Of a stretch of 64,000 nt of DNA, positions 37,201 to 52,200 are shown piece after piece. The stretch is from Sipunculus nudus (lineage: Eukaryota > Annelida > Sipuncula > Golfingiida > Sipunculidae). Location of the stretch: the NCBI GenBank assembly GCA_026874595.1, contig CM049320.1, forward strand, positions 41,922,714-41,986,713, read 5' to 3'. The notes beneath the pieces were generated by a model. It was given only the letters and a program-made list of their open reading frames with translations. It was not told where the DNA came from and made no database searches. Positions within the stretch are counted from its first letter, which is position 1. The number at the start of each line of letters is the position of its first letter. A program made the translations under genes and the position numbers.

Positions 37201-40200
37201 CAGGAATAATCTGGCTAATAGCACTTTTGAGTCAATAACAGTCGCACATAAACACAAATTCTGCTCAAGGTCAAACTCTAAGCTTGGCCCACTCACGGAA
37301 CAAAGATCAAGGACTAAATCCATCATTTCACAAATTTTTATTTCTGAAATATCAAATGGGGATTGTGTAATATTTTGTTTGACCTGTTTAAAAAAATGAC
37401 CTCAACAGTCTAATTAAAGGCAAGCTATGAACAACACAGACTGGCAGGATGGTGTTTTTCACACCTACTACCTTCACTTTAATGCACTAATTAACCTGCC
37501 TTACTTATCTCTGCTAATCCCTGTATATTTGCTTGAAAAAAGACAATATTCAGTACCATCTTTTTGTATATTTTCACTGTACAGATTTAAGAAATACTAT
37601 AAAATTTTGGTTTTCCAGCTTTCAAATATGGATAATCAATTATTCATATAAACGGCGCCCTTCTGTATATTTCAAATAGTATTATACTTACTTATTTAAG
37701 ATATGCTTCAATCTTACAGTCTTATCTGTCTGGTTACACTGGTTTGGTATGTGTCACATTTGTTATTTTCCCTAAATGGGAAAGCAAAATAACAAAAGTT
37801 CACTTTATTAATTGTATTGGGATTTTTTCTGTGTAGTTTCAGTGAGTAATTATCCTCTTACCTATTGTTTCCAAATCCTGTCTTAACTTCTCCCAAATGG
37901 GCTCAACCCTAGCACACTGGATACAGAAGTCTGTGTACGCATACAGAATGTATGGCTTGGTCTTACTCCCAGGTAAAACACGGTTCACAAATGACCTGCA
38001 ACAGAACAGAACAATAGTACACTTCTGGTCTTCTCCCTAAGGAGGGTATGCATTCATCCCTGTTTGTCTGTGTGATTATTCATAGCATAACTCGTACAAT
38101 CATGAACAGAAATTCATGGAAATGTCAGGGCATTTCTGGAATGGGCCAAGGAAGGAACATTAAGATTTTGGTGTTGACCTAGCATCTTTTTCGGTTCTGG
38201 AATGACATCAAGGAATATTCACATATGTACAGTCACTTATGCATGAATGAATCAGGGAATCTGGGCAAAATAAAAGTGAATGCATGGAAGGTCCTGCCTA
38301 ATCAGACTTTTTGAAACATGTGCTCCTATGGTGGAGGCATTTTTTCCATTGGGAATCATTTTCCAAGTACTTAAATTAATAAAAGATCACGTTATTGTCA
38401 AAATTACAGCTCTTTCTAATTTGTGACAAATTAATTGTAGATGACAATACTTTGTAGAGATGATCATTTTCTCAGAGGTAATTTTATGGATATGATTACA
38501 TAACCTTGTTAAACATACGGAGCAAATTGTGACAAGAATCTATGCCCAGATATATGTACTCAAATGGAAAAAAGGACTCAGTGATTTAAAACAAAATAAT
38601 TAAAGTCTATAAATGATACATCAGTTGGCTATGTAAAGAAAGAGAATACACAAAATGTGAATTAGGTAATTAAAGATCAAAGTACAAGATAATTCACAAG
38701 AATGTCTATATCATTAAGTTAGTATGTTTGTTTTAAATGGTTTCAACAAAATTGCAGATATAACTAGAACAGCCGATGGGAAAAACACAAACGCATTCTG
38801 GAATGCTGTTCACTACAGATTGGAAAAAGGTGGCGGGGGGAGGAGGGAAGGGGGGGGGGGGATATGTGAAATGTCAAATCACCAGAGTACAACACTGAAC
38901 CCTTAGTAAATATACCGTAGTCAAAGGAATGATAAGCCTCCATGTTATCCAGCAGCAAGTGACTTTGGCAAGTTTACAGGTGGCAATGCATGAGAACACA
39001 TTGTATACTTAAGTTAAGCCAGGTGTGCATATAACATTAATTCTACAATACATCTGTATTACAATTTGGGGATTTGGATTAGCATATGTAACGCTGGATT
39101 TAGTTTTATGTGTAAACAATATTACACTGTTAATATGGGTCATACTATTAAAGTAAAAGTGAGAATTTTTTCTACAGTTTCTTCACATAAATCTGACATA
39201 ACACTAAACAAGACGACCGCAAATGTGCATAATATGCCTATCTTATTTCTTGTGACCTCTGACCTCATTAAGTATGTATAAATTTTGCTGAGAATTTAAT
39301 TCAGGTATTGGTACCAGAGCATTTCAGGAAAGGGCCAATGAAGAATCTATTCAATTTCCATGTATATCTGGTATGTGATCAGGATTTAGGAACATCAATG
39401 AATATTCATTTATGAACACTCAATTATGCACAAATGAACCTGGAAATAAGCAAGTTAATGCACACAAGGTTTTAGGAGCATGTCACAGTCATTAGGAATT
39501 CCTTTGAATGAAACTTTTCTTATTATCCAATGAAAAAATAATAAAACATAAATACTGACCTCATGGTGAGGAGATACTTGTCGTTATTGTCTCTTTGGAA
39601 ATGAAAGCCACCAAAACTACTGAAGAAAGAATCAAATGGATGAAACCCCTGAGGGCCGCCACGTTGTTGGTTCCCCATGGTAGCACTTGTCTTTCCCCAG
39701 TTGTCATAATCAGACCTTTTCTTCTCATCAGACAAAGTCTGTAAATAAAACATAAACCTCAGGTATAGCCTATGTCCCAGCATGTAATATTATGGTAAAG
39801 CAACACTATGTATGTTCTTACATAAAGTTTTACTTATACCATGGATCTTTAGAAATATTTTTGTTTTGGCTTGGTTTGGTCATGAAAGGGCCGATTAACT
39901 TGGACAATTTGTAACATGGTCTCTGATTGGCTGACTAATTAGCTAATGTTATACAGTAAAAACTCAAAATTATAACTACCTACTTTACCTCAATGAAGTG
40001 GTCACATTATCAAGCTGGTTGTCTAAGCAAGGTCTTATGAAAGAACAAAGAAGAAACCATCATTGTTAAATAGAGGTTGTTGTTAGGTGAGGTTTTACTG
40101 AATATTGACCCAGGAATACTTGTGTACCCCTGGGAAGTAAGTTCCAAATACACCCGCACTTGTTGGTCTAATTCTTGGCTCTGTGCCAGAACTGGTGTGA

Positions 40201-43200
40201 TCAGATCAATGAGCAGGTGCTGCATGTTTAAAATTTGGAGCTGGATGCCCAATTTGACACCACACTCTCATTGGTCTGATCATAATTCTTGGCTCTGTGC
40301 CAACCCTGGTGGTCAGACCCAGAGAACCTTACCACATAAAGCAGCAGATATAGCCGAGGAGATCTACTGCATGAGGAACTTAGGTGCATTTCAGTGTGTG
40401 CCTCGCTTGTCTGGAGTCAAAACCCACTAATAGCCAGTATTGCTGACAGCATTTGAAAGAAAAAAATAATGGAATGTCTTTCCACTGGTTCTGCAGTGTA
40501 CATATCATGTGCAGTAGGAAAGTATAATGGGTTTGGGCACTCAGTGATTTGGAATTCAAAAGCTACACATGTTTGGCATGGCATGCCATATGATCAAATA
40601 AACTGATAACAGATATATGAATCATCAAAGATTGACCCGAGATATATAGTACATCTATGTGATGTTATAGTTACACAAAACAATTGAGCCATGGGTCATA
40701 ATGCTCAGCTGACTTGTACGCTTTTTGGTATGCAAGGATATTATGGGAAAAAAAATATTTTAAAATGTTTTTGTTGTTATGCAAGCCTGTTGGGGTTGGG
40801 CAGGTAATACTCAGGTGGGCAGTACTCCACATTACCTGGGTTCAGAAATAAGAGTTAAAACCCACATGTTGGTTTTATGGGCAATTTGATATGGACTTTT
40901 CTGAAACTTTTTGTGTTTAAATATAATTTCCAAAGTACAAAGTAGTGTAATATTAGGAAATCCTGTCATATATAAACAGATTAGTATTACTGGTTACATG
41001 TGATTAAATAGTAAAGAATCAAGGCAATAACTGTACATAAAAGTGAATTTAAATGAACTGTGCCATCAGTTCTTCATGTTAAGAGTTCCTTATCAGAGCC
41101 CTATGGAATTTATCAGCTTGGAAGCCTTCTTTTTCCCAGTTAGCTTGTCTTAATTTAATAATGTGCATTGCTGTCCCATTCAGCACAGATGACTAGACAA
41201 GGTGCATTGACATAGTAGAAAAATTAAGGCTTGCCAGTCATGACAGCCTGATAGAAGATATTTTAATTGTATCAAGGTTTTTGAGGAATCCCCTTCCCAC
41301 CAATCACCTGACTAACTGATATCTACATCTGCTAACAGTTGAAACTGCACAAGACTTCTTTTACCTGGCCATAAATACTGGTGAGAAACAATAGAGGCTG
41401 TGGCTCAGGTGTGCACTGTACAAGAGAGGTGGCAGAATCAGCAGATAATTGTTAAGTGAATATCAGTCAACCTGTGCTTGATCATCTTTATCATCAAATT
41501 AGATCTATAATTAACCATGTACATGAAGTTAGAGTAGAAGACTTGCCAACCATGCAGTTCACACTGAAAAATATATCAAAATAAAATGTTTTCAAGTAGC
41601 CAGTTTTTGGTAGCCAGAAGCCACTTCTACATTCTTTGTCTTTACATCCACAAAGCAATCCACTTTCAAAGTTTCAATGAAAAAATCCTGAAAAAAGTGA
41701 AATGATAGTGTGAGGTATGAGTACTCCATGTTTCACTGTGTCTAAAGACTCATGATTTTTTTTTTCAGTTAAGTGTATCATAATTAAATGCTAATGTGTT
41801 ATGTATTATATATCAGACACTGCTATTGATTTTGCTTTATATTAACAAATATAAAGCACAGAATCATATTTTCCACTGCATATAATCATAATTAATTTCA
41901 AATTGACATCAGATTGCCCATAAAACCATTACAACCCGGGTATATGCAGAAAAAACCAAGTTAACCCACTGGGCTGGCTTTATGCTTAAAACCTGGGTTT
42001 TCCCCTTCCTTCAGCATGTTCATCATACACTGTGCCAGGAAATACCAAAATAGAATATTTTAAATGACACAAAGTCTAAGGATAACAAGTGGCCCATGGG
42101 CCATGACGCTCAGCTAATTTACTTAGGCTGGGTGCTCATTTTTATTATTAATGTTATATATTGTCTGTGAGAATAGCCTACGGCTAAAATTACAGTGTTG
42201 AAAAAATGGACAGAAAATAAAAATTTCACGATTCATAGGAGACCTGCCCAGGACCCCCCTTGATTTCACAATAAAGGGTTTCCATGGAAAATGGATACAA
42301 TTTGTACCCTGTCTGTCTGGGTGCCAAAATCATGATTTTGGTCCATAGCTGGCAGAATATGTGTCACCATGAACCAATTTCAGCTTTCCAAGAAGAATTG
42401 CCAAGGGATTTCCCTGAATGTCATGTTAGAAGAATCTAGGGTTAATGGATACAATTTTTGCCTTGTCTGTCTGGGTAATCAAAACCATTTTTCAGCCCAT
42501 AGGTCACACAATATAGGTTACGACCTAATTTTATTTTTTCCAAGGACACCTGACTAAGACCTCCTGAATTTTATATTAAAAGATTCTAGGCCTAATGGAT
42601 ATATTTTGTGCCCTGTCTGACTGTCTGGATGCTTATATGACATATTTTCTGATAGGTTGCAAAATATAGGTCATTGTAGGTCACCATGATCTAATTTCAG
42701 GTTTCCAAGGAGATTTGCCTAGGACCTCCCAGGATATTTGCATTAGAAGATTCCTGGCCTAACAGATACAATTTGTGCCCATCTGACATTCAGGGTGCTC
42801 AAAATCAGATTTTTGTCCCGTAGGTCACAAAATGTAGGTCACCATGACCTAATTTTGGGTTTCCAAGGAGATTTGCCTAGAGCCTCCCAGGAAATTGTGT
42901 AAGAAGATTCTAGGCCTTACAGATAAGATTTGTCACCATCTGACATTCAGGGTGTTCATACGGCATCTTTTTCCTATAGGTCACAGAATATAGGTCACAG
43001 TGACTTAGTTTCAGGTTTCCAAGGGCATTTGCCTAGGATATCCCAAAATGTCAGGTATGAGGTTTCTAGGCCTAATGGATACAATTTGTGCCCCGTCTGA
43101 CTGTCTGGGTGCTCAAAATCATGTTTTTGGCCCATAACTCACAAAATATAGGTCACCATGTCCTACTTGTAGGTTTCCAAGGAGATTTGCCCAGGACCTC

Positions 43201-46200
43201 CCTGGATGTACAGATAGAAGTTTCTAGGTCTAACATTTACAATTTGTGCCCTGTTAACGGACGGCCGGCCGGACAGACGCCAGACAAAGGGTGATCGCTA
43301 TAGCTGAGATGACTTACAGTCATCAGAACTAAAAACAAATAAAACAAATATTATACCAATTTAGCAAGGTAGAACTGAGCGAATGTTTGACTAGTCAAAT
43401 GACATTAATTCAAGGATAAATGTCACAAATAAGGTGCTTCATGGTGCCAGTCTCACCAATCGACCTCGACCTGCACTCCCCCCCCCCCCCCCCCCCCCCC
43501 CGAGGACCAGATGACAGGCCACCAACTTGGCAGCCTTCTGCAGACAAAGTCTGTTCCAGAGTTTGTTTTGTATGTGACTGAAGTTTGAAAACAAGGGACC
43601 CATGGGTCACGGCGCTCAGTTGATCGTGATTGGACTATAAATGTTTCTCCACTGTGATACTAAATCGAGTCGATAAAGCTTATGAATATCATGTACATGT
43701 TGGGCTATTATAAAGGAATGTAACGTAATATGTGAGTAAATGATAAATGAAATTACCTGACTGATGGATTAATAGAGTCAAATAAAGTGGTTTATTTTTT
43801 ATTTATTTAGGAGGGGTTGAAAATTGTGATATATTTGAGCAAATATGAATGCAATGACAGCAGTAATAAGCAGTAGTAGATGATAAGGCTATTTGTTGAA
43901 GGATCTAAAGTGTATGGTAGTCTGCAAGCGTTCAATTTGACAGATATGATGTTATGATTAACTATGCTGATGAAGTGATTTATGAATATGTGACTGTATG
44001 ACACAATATCTCTTTAGTCTTGACAAGGTACATTATTGTGATGCCCACTATGTCTACATATTACACAATATTGACATAATTTCTGGCATGTACATAGGTA
44101 CCTATGGACGAATAGTTATACAAAATATTAAAGTATGAATATATCTGATTCATCTTGTTCTTGCTTACTGAGGCTGACTTTGGGATGGGGTTCAGAGAAG
44201 GGAAAAGTGAGGGCAGCACGAAGGTGGATGTAGAAATATTCTATTGTAATGTTTTTCATTTATATAAGAATATGAAAAGCTAAGAGGAAAGGGGCCCTCC
44301 TACTTGGTTATAGTAAAGTTCTAAATATATGATTGCAAACTAATACTCTGACAAGACTGTCATGAAGAAAAACAGTAACAGTTTTGAGATACTGTGTTGC
44401 ATACGAAAATTTACAGATGGACAGGCAAGTGGACAGATTGGACTAATACCTTTATTTCACTTTCAAGAGAATAATGCATTTAAGTTTATATATAATCCTA
44501 TTTTTTTAAGCAGATCCACTTTTTCCATTAAGAAGTTTTTATCCGTATCATTTTTTTTATTTACAGGTTTATAAATTTTTAATTAAAAAACCTGAAAATA
44601 TAAGTTAAAATATTAGAATTGTTGCAAAAGTTGCAATCATTATATATACAGAGTAAAAAACATTGGGTCATATTATGCATACACATATATTTTATTATTT
44701 TTAAATCATAAATGTTTTAACTGATTTTAAAAGAAAATAATGCCACAACATGGCATCTACAAGAATATTCCTTGAATCACAATTAAAAAGTTTTCCATAT
44801 TGGAGTTTTCAGGACATGCTTAATTTTATTCACCAAAATAAAATAAAAGTAAATTTGACAAAATAAAACATCTTTTCAAATAAAGTATACACACTGTTGG
44901 TTGAATGAGGGACAACCAATATCATTGTGCTAATTAATATCCCAGTTTTAATTAATTACTGGAATTAATAGTCAATTTCACACCTGGTGAAGTTTTTACT
45001 CTTCTGAAGTAAGGAATTACTTATCTCATGAACATCCAGACTTTCACAGCAATACACCACTTTGTGGACACAATTAAATGTACACTTTAATCATTGTAAC
45101 CCTGGTGGTTCAATACAAAATCTAAAATGTAGCATGTCCAAGAATAAAATAAAATACAGAAAAATTATAACATTCATCTAGTTTATGCACCAGCTGGGGG
45201 GGGGGGGGGATGAGTGCAGGGCGAGGGGAAGCCTGCTAGTAGTGGCCAAGCTGGGCCAAGGTAAGCTGCCTGGGATGGGTTACATAATGCAAGTGAAGGC
45301 TGTACTACTAGGTGGGCTAGATGTAAACAACACTTGACATGGTGTGAAAACATGAATAAAAGCTATTCATTCCAATCAATTTCTTTTGAAAGTTCAGATT
45401 TTAAAAGATTAAATCCTTATGCATATATGCTGGGAAAATTAAATCAACAGTGCCAAAGTTGGACAAAATTTAAGGTATTGTTTTTTATTTATGCTAATAA
45501 CTTGAAAAATTTGCAAAATTCAGATCTAATTTTGGGTAAACAATTGAATTTTGATTAAATAATGTTATATTCCTGAAAAAAGGTCTCTAGGTTCAGCAAT
45601 TCTCATGTGAGTAAATATATTTCCTGATTTTTTAAAAAATTGCATTATGTTTTGGCCCATAACTTCAAAATAATACTCAATACTGACCTAATTTTTGGTG
45701 TGTTCATAGAAAATGTACAGAGAATGTGAATACTAAATACGATCAAAAACAGATCAGTGGTTTTGATATTAGGCAGCCTTGAAGTGTAACAATGGCTTTT
45801 TTTATGGAAAACTGAGTTTTTTTCCTTAATATCTCGAAGGAACAAAGTCCTAATGACCCAATTTTCGGTATGGTAGAAGATTTTGGGGACATCTAAAATT
45901 ATGTCAACAGCCTGGGGAGCATAGAGATGTGCACTGAATGACCTACAGTCATCAAAGTGGACTGCTTGACAATGTAAGGGAATACAACAAGAGCCTCCAA
46001 AAAAATTCAATAACTAGCCTAATTTTGCAGCTTTTATTTTCAAATTTCAGATTTCAACAGATTAAATCCTTATGTATACATGGTGTGAAAATTAAATCCA
46101 CAGTACTTACAGGAAAAAAACGTGCCGTGGCCAAAGTTGGGCAAAATTTAAGGTACCAATTTTATATTTTTGCCAATATTTAAAAAAATTTAACAGATTT

Positions 46201-49200
46201 TGATCTAATTTTTGGTATACAATTAAATTTTGATTAATTAAAGTTGTATTACTAGAAAAAAGTCCCTACCTTTAACACTTTGGGTCTTAAGTGACAAAAT
46301 ATCTTCCTGATTTTTTTACAAAGTGCATTATGTTTGGGCCAATAACTTTTTTAAATTATATAATACTGACTTAATATCTGGCATGTACATAGGAACTATA
46401 TAGAGGAATATTTATGGTAAATATGAAGAAAACCGGATGAGTGGTTTTGATATTAGGCAGTCCTGAAGTGTGAAAATAGATTTCTAATAAAAAATTGAGG
46501 TTTTTCCTTAATATCTCAAAGGAACGAAGTCCTATTGACCCAATTTTTGGCATGGTAGGAGATTATTGGGACATCTAACTGTATGCCGAAATTCAGATTC
46601 GTAGGTCCAACGGTGTTGAAACGTGCCAGTCTTACGGACGGACATCCAGACAGACAGACGGACGGACGGACCGACGGACGACGGACAATGGACCATGACT
46701 ATAGCTCAGATGACTTATAGTCAGCTGAGCTAAAAATGCTCTATAGATGCCCAACTGGTAGGCATGCACAAGAGTTGTGTTGCTTTTTTTTACATAAATC
46801 CTGGTTAAATGTGGTTTAGTTCTTTATACACTTCCACCAAGCAGTTGGTTCTGTGACTTCGAAACATTAATTGAGTCTGCAGTGAAGTTCAGTAAGCCAG
46901 GGAGGAGCTCAAGGTGGGATTGACTGATTTAATCTGAAGAAATTTCTTTCCTTTGTAGGCTGGATGGTCAATGTTGGCCAGAAAGTGACTGCTGGTCATT
47001 GCTTGGTTTAATCTTTTGTTGACTTTGTCCTTGTGGGGTTCACCAAGCAAGTCAAGCCATGCCTCACAAATATCAGCAATTGTAGCACTGTCTGATTGAA
47101 GTTTGTCCAGCGCAATTGCCACAGGCCTCATAATTATGATGAGATGAGAGTAGTAAATATATTGTATGAATCATTTTTAAGATGACCAGTACTGACCAGT
47201 GTTAGCCTGCTATAGCCACCGGTGTGTTCAATATGTCAGCTGAGCTAAAAATAGTCAGATCCTTGATTTACAAATAACAAATTTTGTCTTATTTTGAAAA
47301 TTACAAAATAGATTTATGAAAGCCTTTTAAACAAGATTTACACTTTACAGTTACATGTGTTGTTCATGTGCCGGTCCTACATCTACTTACCTCATAAGCT
47401 TCATTTATCTTCATAAATCTCTCCTGGGCATCTGGTTCCTTGTTTTTGTCTGGATGCCTGAAATAACAACTGATAACTAGAATAAGGGCAGTTCAAAAGC
47501 AACTATGTGTATCCACCATATCACAGAGACATGGCTATAGTATTAGTAAGGCATGAAATGTTTCTGACATGATATGACTCCAAATTTGTGGCATCAGAGA
47601 TGCCAATTAAACTCCTCATATATGTGCAGTTTTCACCAAAAGCAGTTCTACAGATGGATACACCATGCTAGACTTCAGGCTGAGAAACCAATCCACAACT
47701 GAAAAAAAGTTCATCAATGTATCTTTAAAAAACAGATCAACAGGTGGTGCCACCTGTCTGGTCTACAACAAAGCTATCCAAGATGGATAAACATACCAAA
47801 ATTTCAGGGTGATACATCCATCCATTCCTCAGATATGAGTGATTTTTACCAAAAGCAAACAAATGAATATACGCCACATGAAAACATTTGTAGATGGTGC
47901 CACTAGTCTTTAATACAAGATGGAGGTATCCAAGATGCTTGGACATGCATAATTTAAGCCTAATATGTTGAACCAATCACTAAGATGAACATATGGCAAA
48001 TGCATGGATGGACGCCAAATGAAAATCATTACAGATGGGGCCACCAGTCTCGAGTATGAGATGGAGAGATCCAAAATTTATGGACATGCAAAATTTATGC
48101 TCAATACATTAAACTACTCCTGAGATAGGGGCTGTTATCAGAAAGACACCCAGATTCATACTGCACAATAAGGACAGCAGGTGAGGCCACCAGTTTTGTT
48201 AGACACAACTACACAGGTGAGCAAATAACTATGCCAGGTTTCAGAAAGGTCAGTCCAAGGGCCTCAGAGGAGTTCTCCGGAAACTAATACAGCACCAACA
48301 GGACCAGGTCAAAATTATAGTATCCACAAAACTTTGTGTTGGGGGATAGAATTAATTATCTTGTTCATTAATATGTGTATTAACAGACTATCACCACATG
48401 ACTATCATCACATATAGCTAATGTCTGTCCCACCATGAAGCGCCCATTGATTTTTTGGCATTATTTATAAACATAGTTTATTTTGATAAAATTAATTGTA
48501 TGTAAATCAAGCAAACACTCCAGTAATTATTTTCAAGAAAAACACCACACAAATAATGTGAGTGAAACAATTTAATATCTGAGAAAATAAGTCTATTTCT
48601 GTCACAATACTCTCACTGAAGTGACAGGGTCAAGGACACTTTTACAGCTTAAATACAGGCATTGATTGGATAATCGGAGCACTTCTTGGTACCATAAATA
48701 TGATAAATACTGTATATACATATTCAGCTAGTAAGATGGCCATCCTGCTTTGTCCCTTCATGAGGAAAGGTCCTGAAAGTTGCAAAGTATACATTAATCA
48801 AGAGCTGGAATACACACAATGTTCTGTCATTGTTACATAATGGACAGAAATATCAGCATGTCCAAACTATTGCCTAAAACCAATGGGTGCCTCTTGAGGG
48901 TGTTTATAATTTCAAACTATCATATTTTTTTCACTACAGTCAGTACCATAACATGCAGTACTCAATAAAGTGTTTATAAAATAAACTGGTATATGCATGA
49001 CCAAGCCATCTGTCACAGTATAATCCTGCACAGCAGTCTATTGATTGTGATCTTTCTTGAGGTGAGCCAGACCCTGAAGTATTGAAGTTTATCCCACTCA
49101 AACTCAAAGATCAATAGAAAGATTATTAAAGAGAACAAGGATGTTTCACACACAACAAACTTCCAACATGGGTCCAATGTCCACATAAAAAAATAAGATA

Positions 49201-52200
49201 TATACATATGTATCTGCACATTGATATTTACAAGCAATTTTATATGGCAAGTCACAAGTCAAAGGGTAAAAAAGTTATTAAAGAAATCATTTAAGTTTTA
49301 ATATCATCTGCACTTATATATCAAAATTTCACATGATTAACATATGTACAGTATTACAATGGCATAAAGTCTAGGGACATTATTCAACAGTATGTACATA
49401 TAATCAAATAAAAATCATAACTGGGAAACAAAAACATCACAGATGTGTACTAATAGTCTAACAATTCAAAGAAACTGTGCTGTTTGCAGCATTATGACCC
49501 TCAGACATGCAGTGTAATACTATCCAGTGACGAGAACTGTAAATCTCAATGAGAATGCAAATATTTATGTCTCCCCCCCATGAGGGGAGACAAACAATGA
49601 TTGGTCTGTCATCATTAGTGTCAGGCAGTCATCATCTGTGTCATTTTTTTTGTGAACGAGATAAGTTTTGAATGACTCAACAGTTTCTCATGAAAGTTGA
49701 AATTTATTTTGTTTCTACCAATATCTCAGAAAAACAGTTAAAAAACTGGTGACCTTGACCTTCAACATCAAGGTCAAATAGGCCTAAATAGCATTTTTTT
49801 GGTGAACCCTATGACTTTTTCCTCAAACCTGAAATGTTCATCAATTGTTTCAACCAAGTTTATTTTACGACTTTGAATATTGGTGACCTTGAATTGAATC
49901 TCTGAGGTCAAATCAGCTGGAACAGAATTTATTTGTGAAAGCTTTAACTTTTGAACCACTCAGTATATTTTCATGAAATTTGATTCGTGAAATGTTTCTA
50001 CCAAATTCTTGAAAGTGTTAAAAACGGAAACCTTGCACTTCATCTTCAAGAGAAATTGTAAGTGAATGCTTTTGAATATATCTTGGCATGACCCTATCAG
50101 TACTAATGAGCAGCCCATCAGTGTCACCCTGGTAGCATCAGGGTCAAAGTATAATGATGCTGCCAGATGTCTTGACAGCGGCAGATTTGAATTGACCAGT
50201 GAGCTGGACACATCAACTGACCAGCATGCTGTATACATGTGTTTACTGAATACACCAAAGTCTCTACCACTTGAGGACTTATTGTTTGTATTTAACTAAT
50301 TTCCCCACACAAGATCCTGTGAGCCCTACAACAGAAGTCTGAATACACCAAAGTCTCTACCACTTGAGGACTTATTGTTTGTATTTAACTAATTTCCCCA
50401 CACAAGATCCCGAGAGCACTACAACAGAATTCTGAATACACCAAAGTCTCTACCACTTGAGGACTTGTTGTTTGTATTTTACTAATTTCCCCACACAAGA
50501 TCCCGAGAGTGCTACAACAGAAGTCTGTATTTTCAAATTTGGGGATGGGAGGCCCATAGGGAGGGGAGATATGTATATGTTTTGCAATGCAAAAACAACC
50601 TCATTCTAGTTTTCCCCTTCTGACAAATGCTCATGGCCTACAAGTATGTTGTCACTGAAAATTAACCAGACCAACTGCTTGATATGTTAGTGTGCTTTCT
50701 AACACCTATCACAAGCATAAAAGGATTCTATTGTAAAACCCCCAAAAAATTAAGTTTATGTTTCTGAGGCATTTTTGGAGAGGTGATGTGGACGGGCAAC
50801 TTGATATTGATTTTTGCACCAGTGAATATTATTGTTACCTACACACTGAAATATAAACGACAACTAGATGTGGTCGGACATGGTCCTCAGAGGGCCCCGT
50901 GTTTCTGCAAGTACTGGATTAGTTTACATGTGGCTGAAAAATTAAGTTAAATTTGAAAAAATATGACAAACAGAAACAGGTTTTTATCCATATGCATGAG
51001 GGAAAAATTTCTACTGGATCAAATGATATAAAAGAAGATATTTCTGAAATAATGTGTGCAATAGAAAATCAACGAATGTAATCTGTTAGCCATATTTGAT
51101 TTTGAGCCAGTCTGTAACTCAATAGGTCTAGAGCCCTCATAGGGACCAAAGATCGCTTTGAAATAGGGAAAGCTGCAGAAGGTTGTTGTGGAGTTATTGC
51201 GTGCGAAAGATAATCAGAGATTGGGCTGTGACAGCCATATTGGAATTCCATCAAGTCTGTAATTCAATAGGTCTGGAGCCCTTGTAGGTACAAATCATCC
51301 CTGTGAATTTGGGAAAGCTGCAGTATGTTGTTGCTGAGTTACTGCGCGCGAAAGAAAATCAGTGATTGGGCTTTGGCGGCTATATTGGAATTCCTACAAG
51401 TCTGTAATTCTATAGGCCTGGAGCCCTCATAGGTACCAATCAACCCTGTGATTTTGGGAAGCTGCAGTATGTTGTTCATGAGTTATCACTCGCAAAAGAA
51501 AATCAGCGATTGGGCTGTGGTGGCCATATTGGAATTTCGACAAGTCTGTAATTTGATAGGTCTGGAGCCCTCAGAAGTACCAATCATCCCTGTTAATTTG
51601 GGAAAGCTACATTATGTTGATGTTTAGTTAAAGCGCACGAAAGAAAATCAGTGTTTGGGCTGTGGTGGCCATATTGGAATTCCGACAAGTCTGTAATTTG
51701 ATAGGTCTAGAGTCCTCATAGGTACCAAACCTCCCTGTGAATTTGGGAAAGCTGCAATATGTTGTTGCTGAGTTATCGCACGCGAAAGAAAATCAGTGAT
51801 TGGGCTGTGACGGCTATATTGGAATTTTGACAAATCTGTAATTTGATAGGTCAGGAGCCCTAATAGGTACCAATCAAACCTGTGAGTTTGGGAAAGCTGC
51901 AGTATGTTGTTGTTGAGTTATCATGCGCAAGAAAAAAATCAGCGATTCGGCTGTGGCGGCCATATTGGAATTCCGACAAGTCTGTAATTTGATAGGTCTA
52001 GAGCCCTCATAGGTACCAATAACCCCTGTGAATTTGGGAAAGCTTCAGGATGTTGTTGTTGAGTTAATGCGCACAAAAGAAAATTAGCAATTGGGCTGTG
52101 GCGGCCATATTTGAATTCCGACAAGTCTGTAATTCAATAGGTCTGGAGCCCTCATATGTGCCAATCATCCTTGTGAATTTAGAAAAGCTGCAGGATGTTG

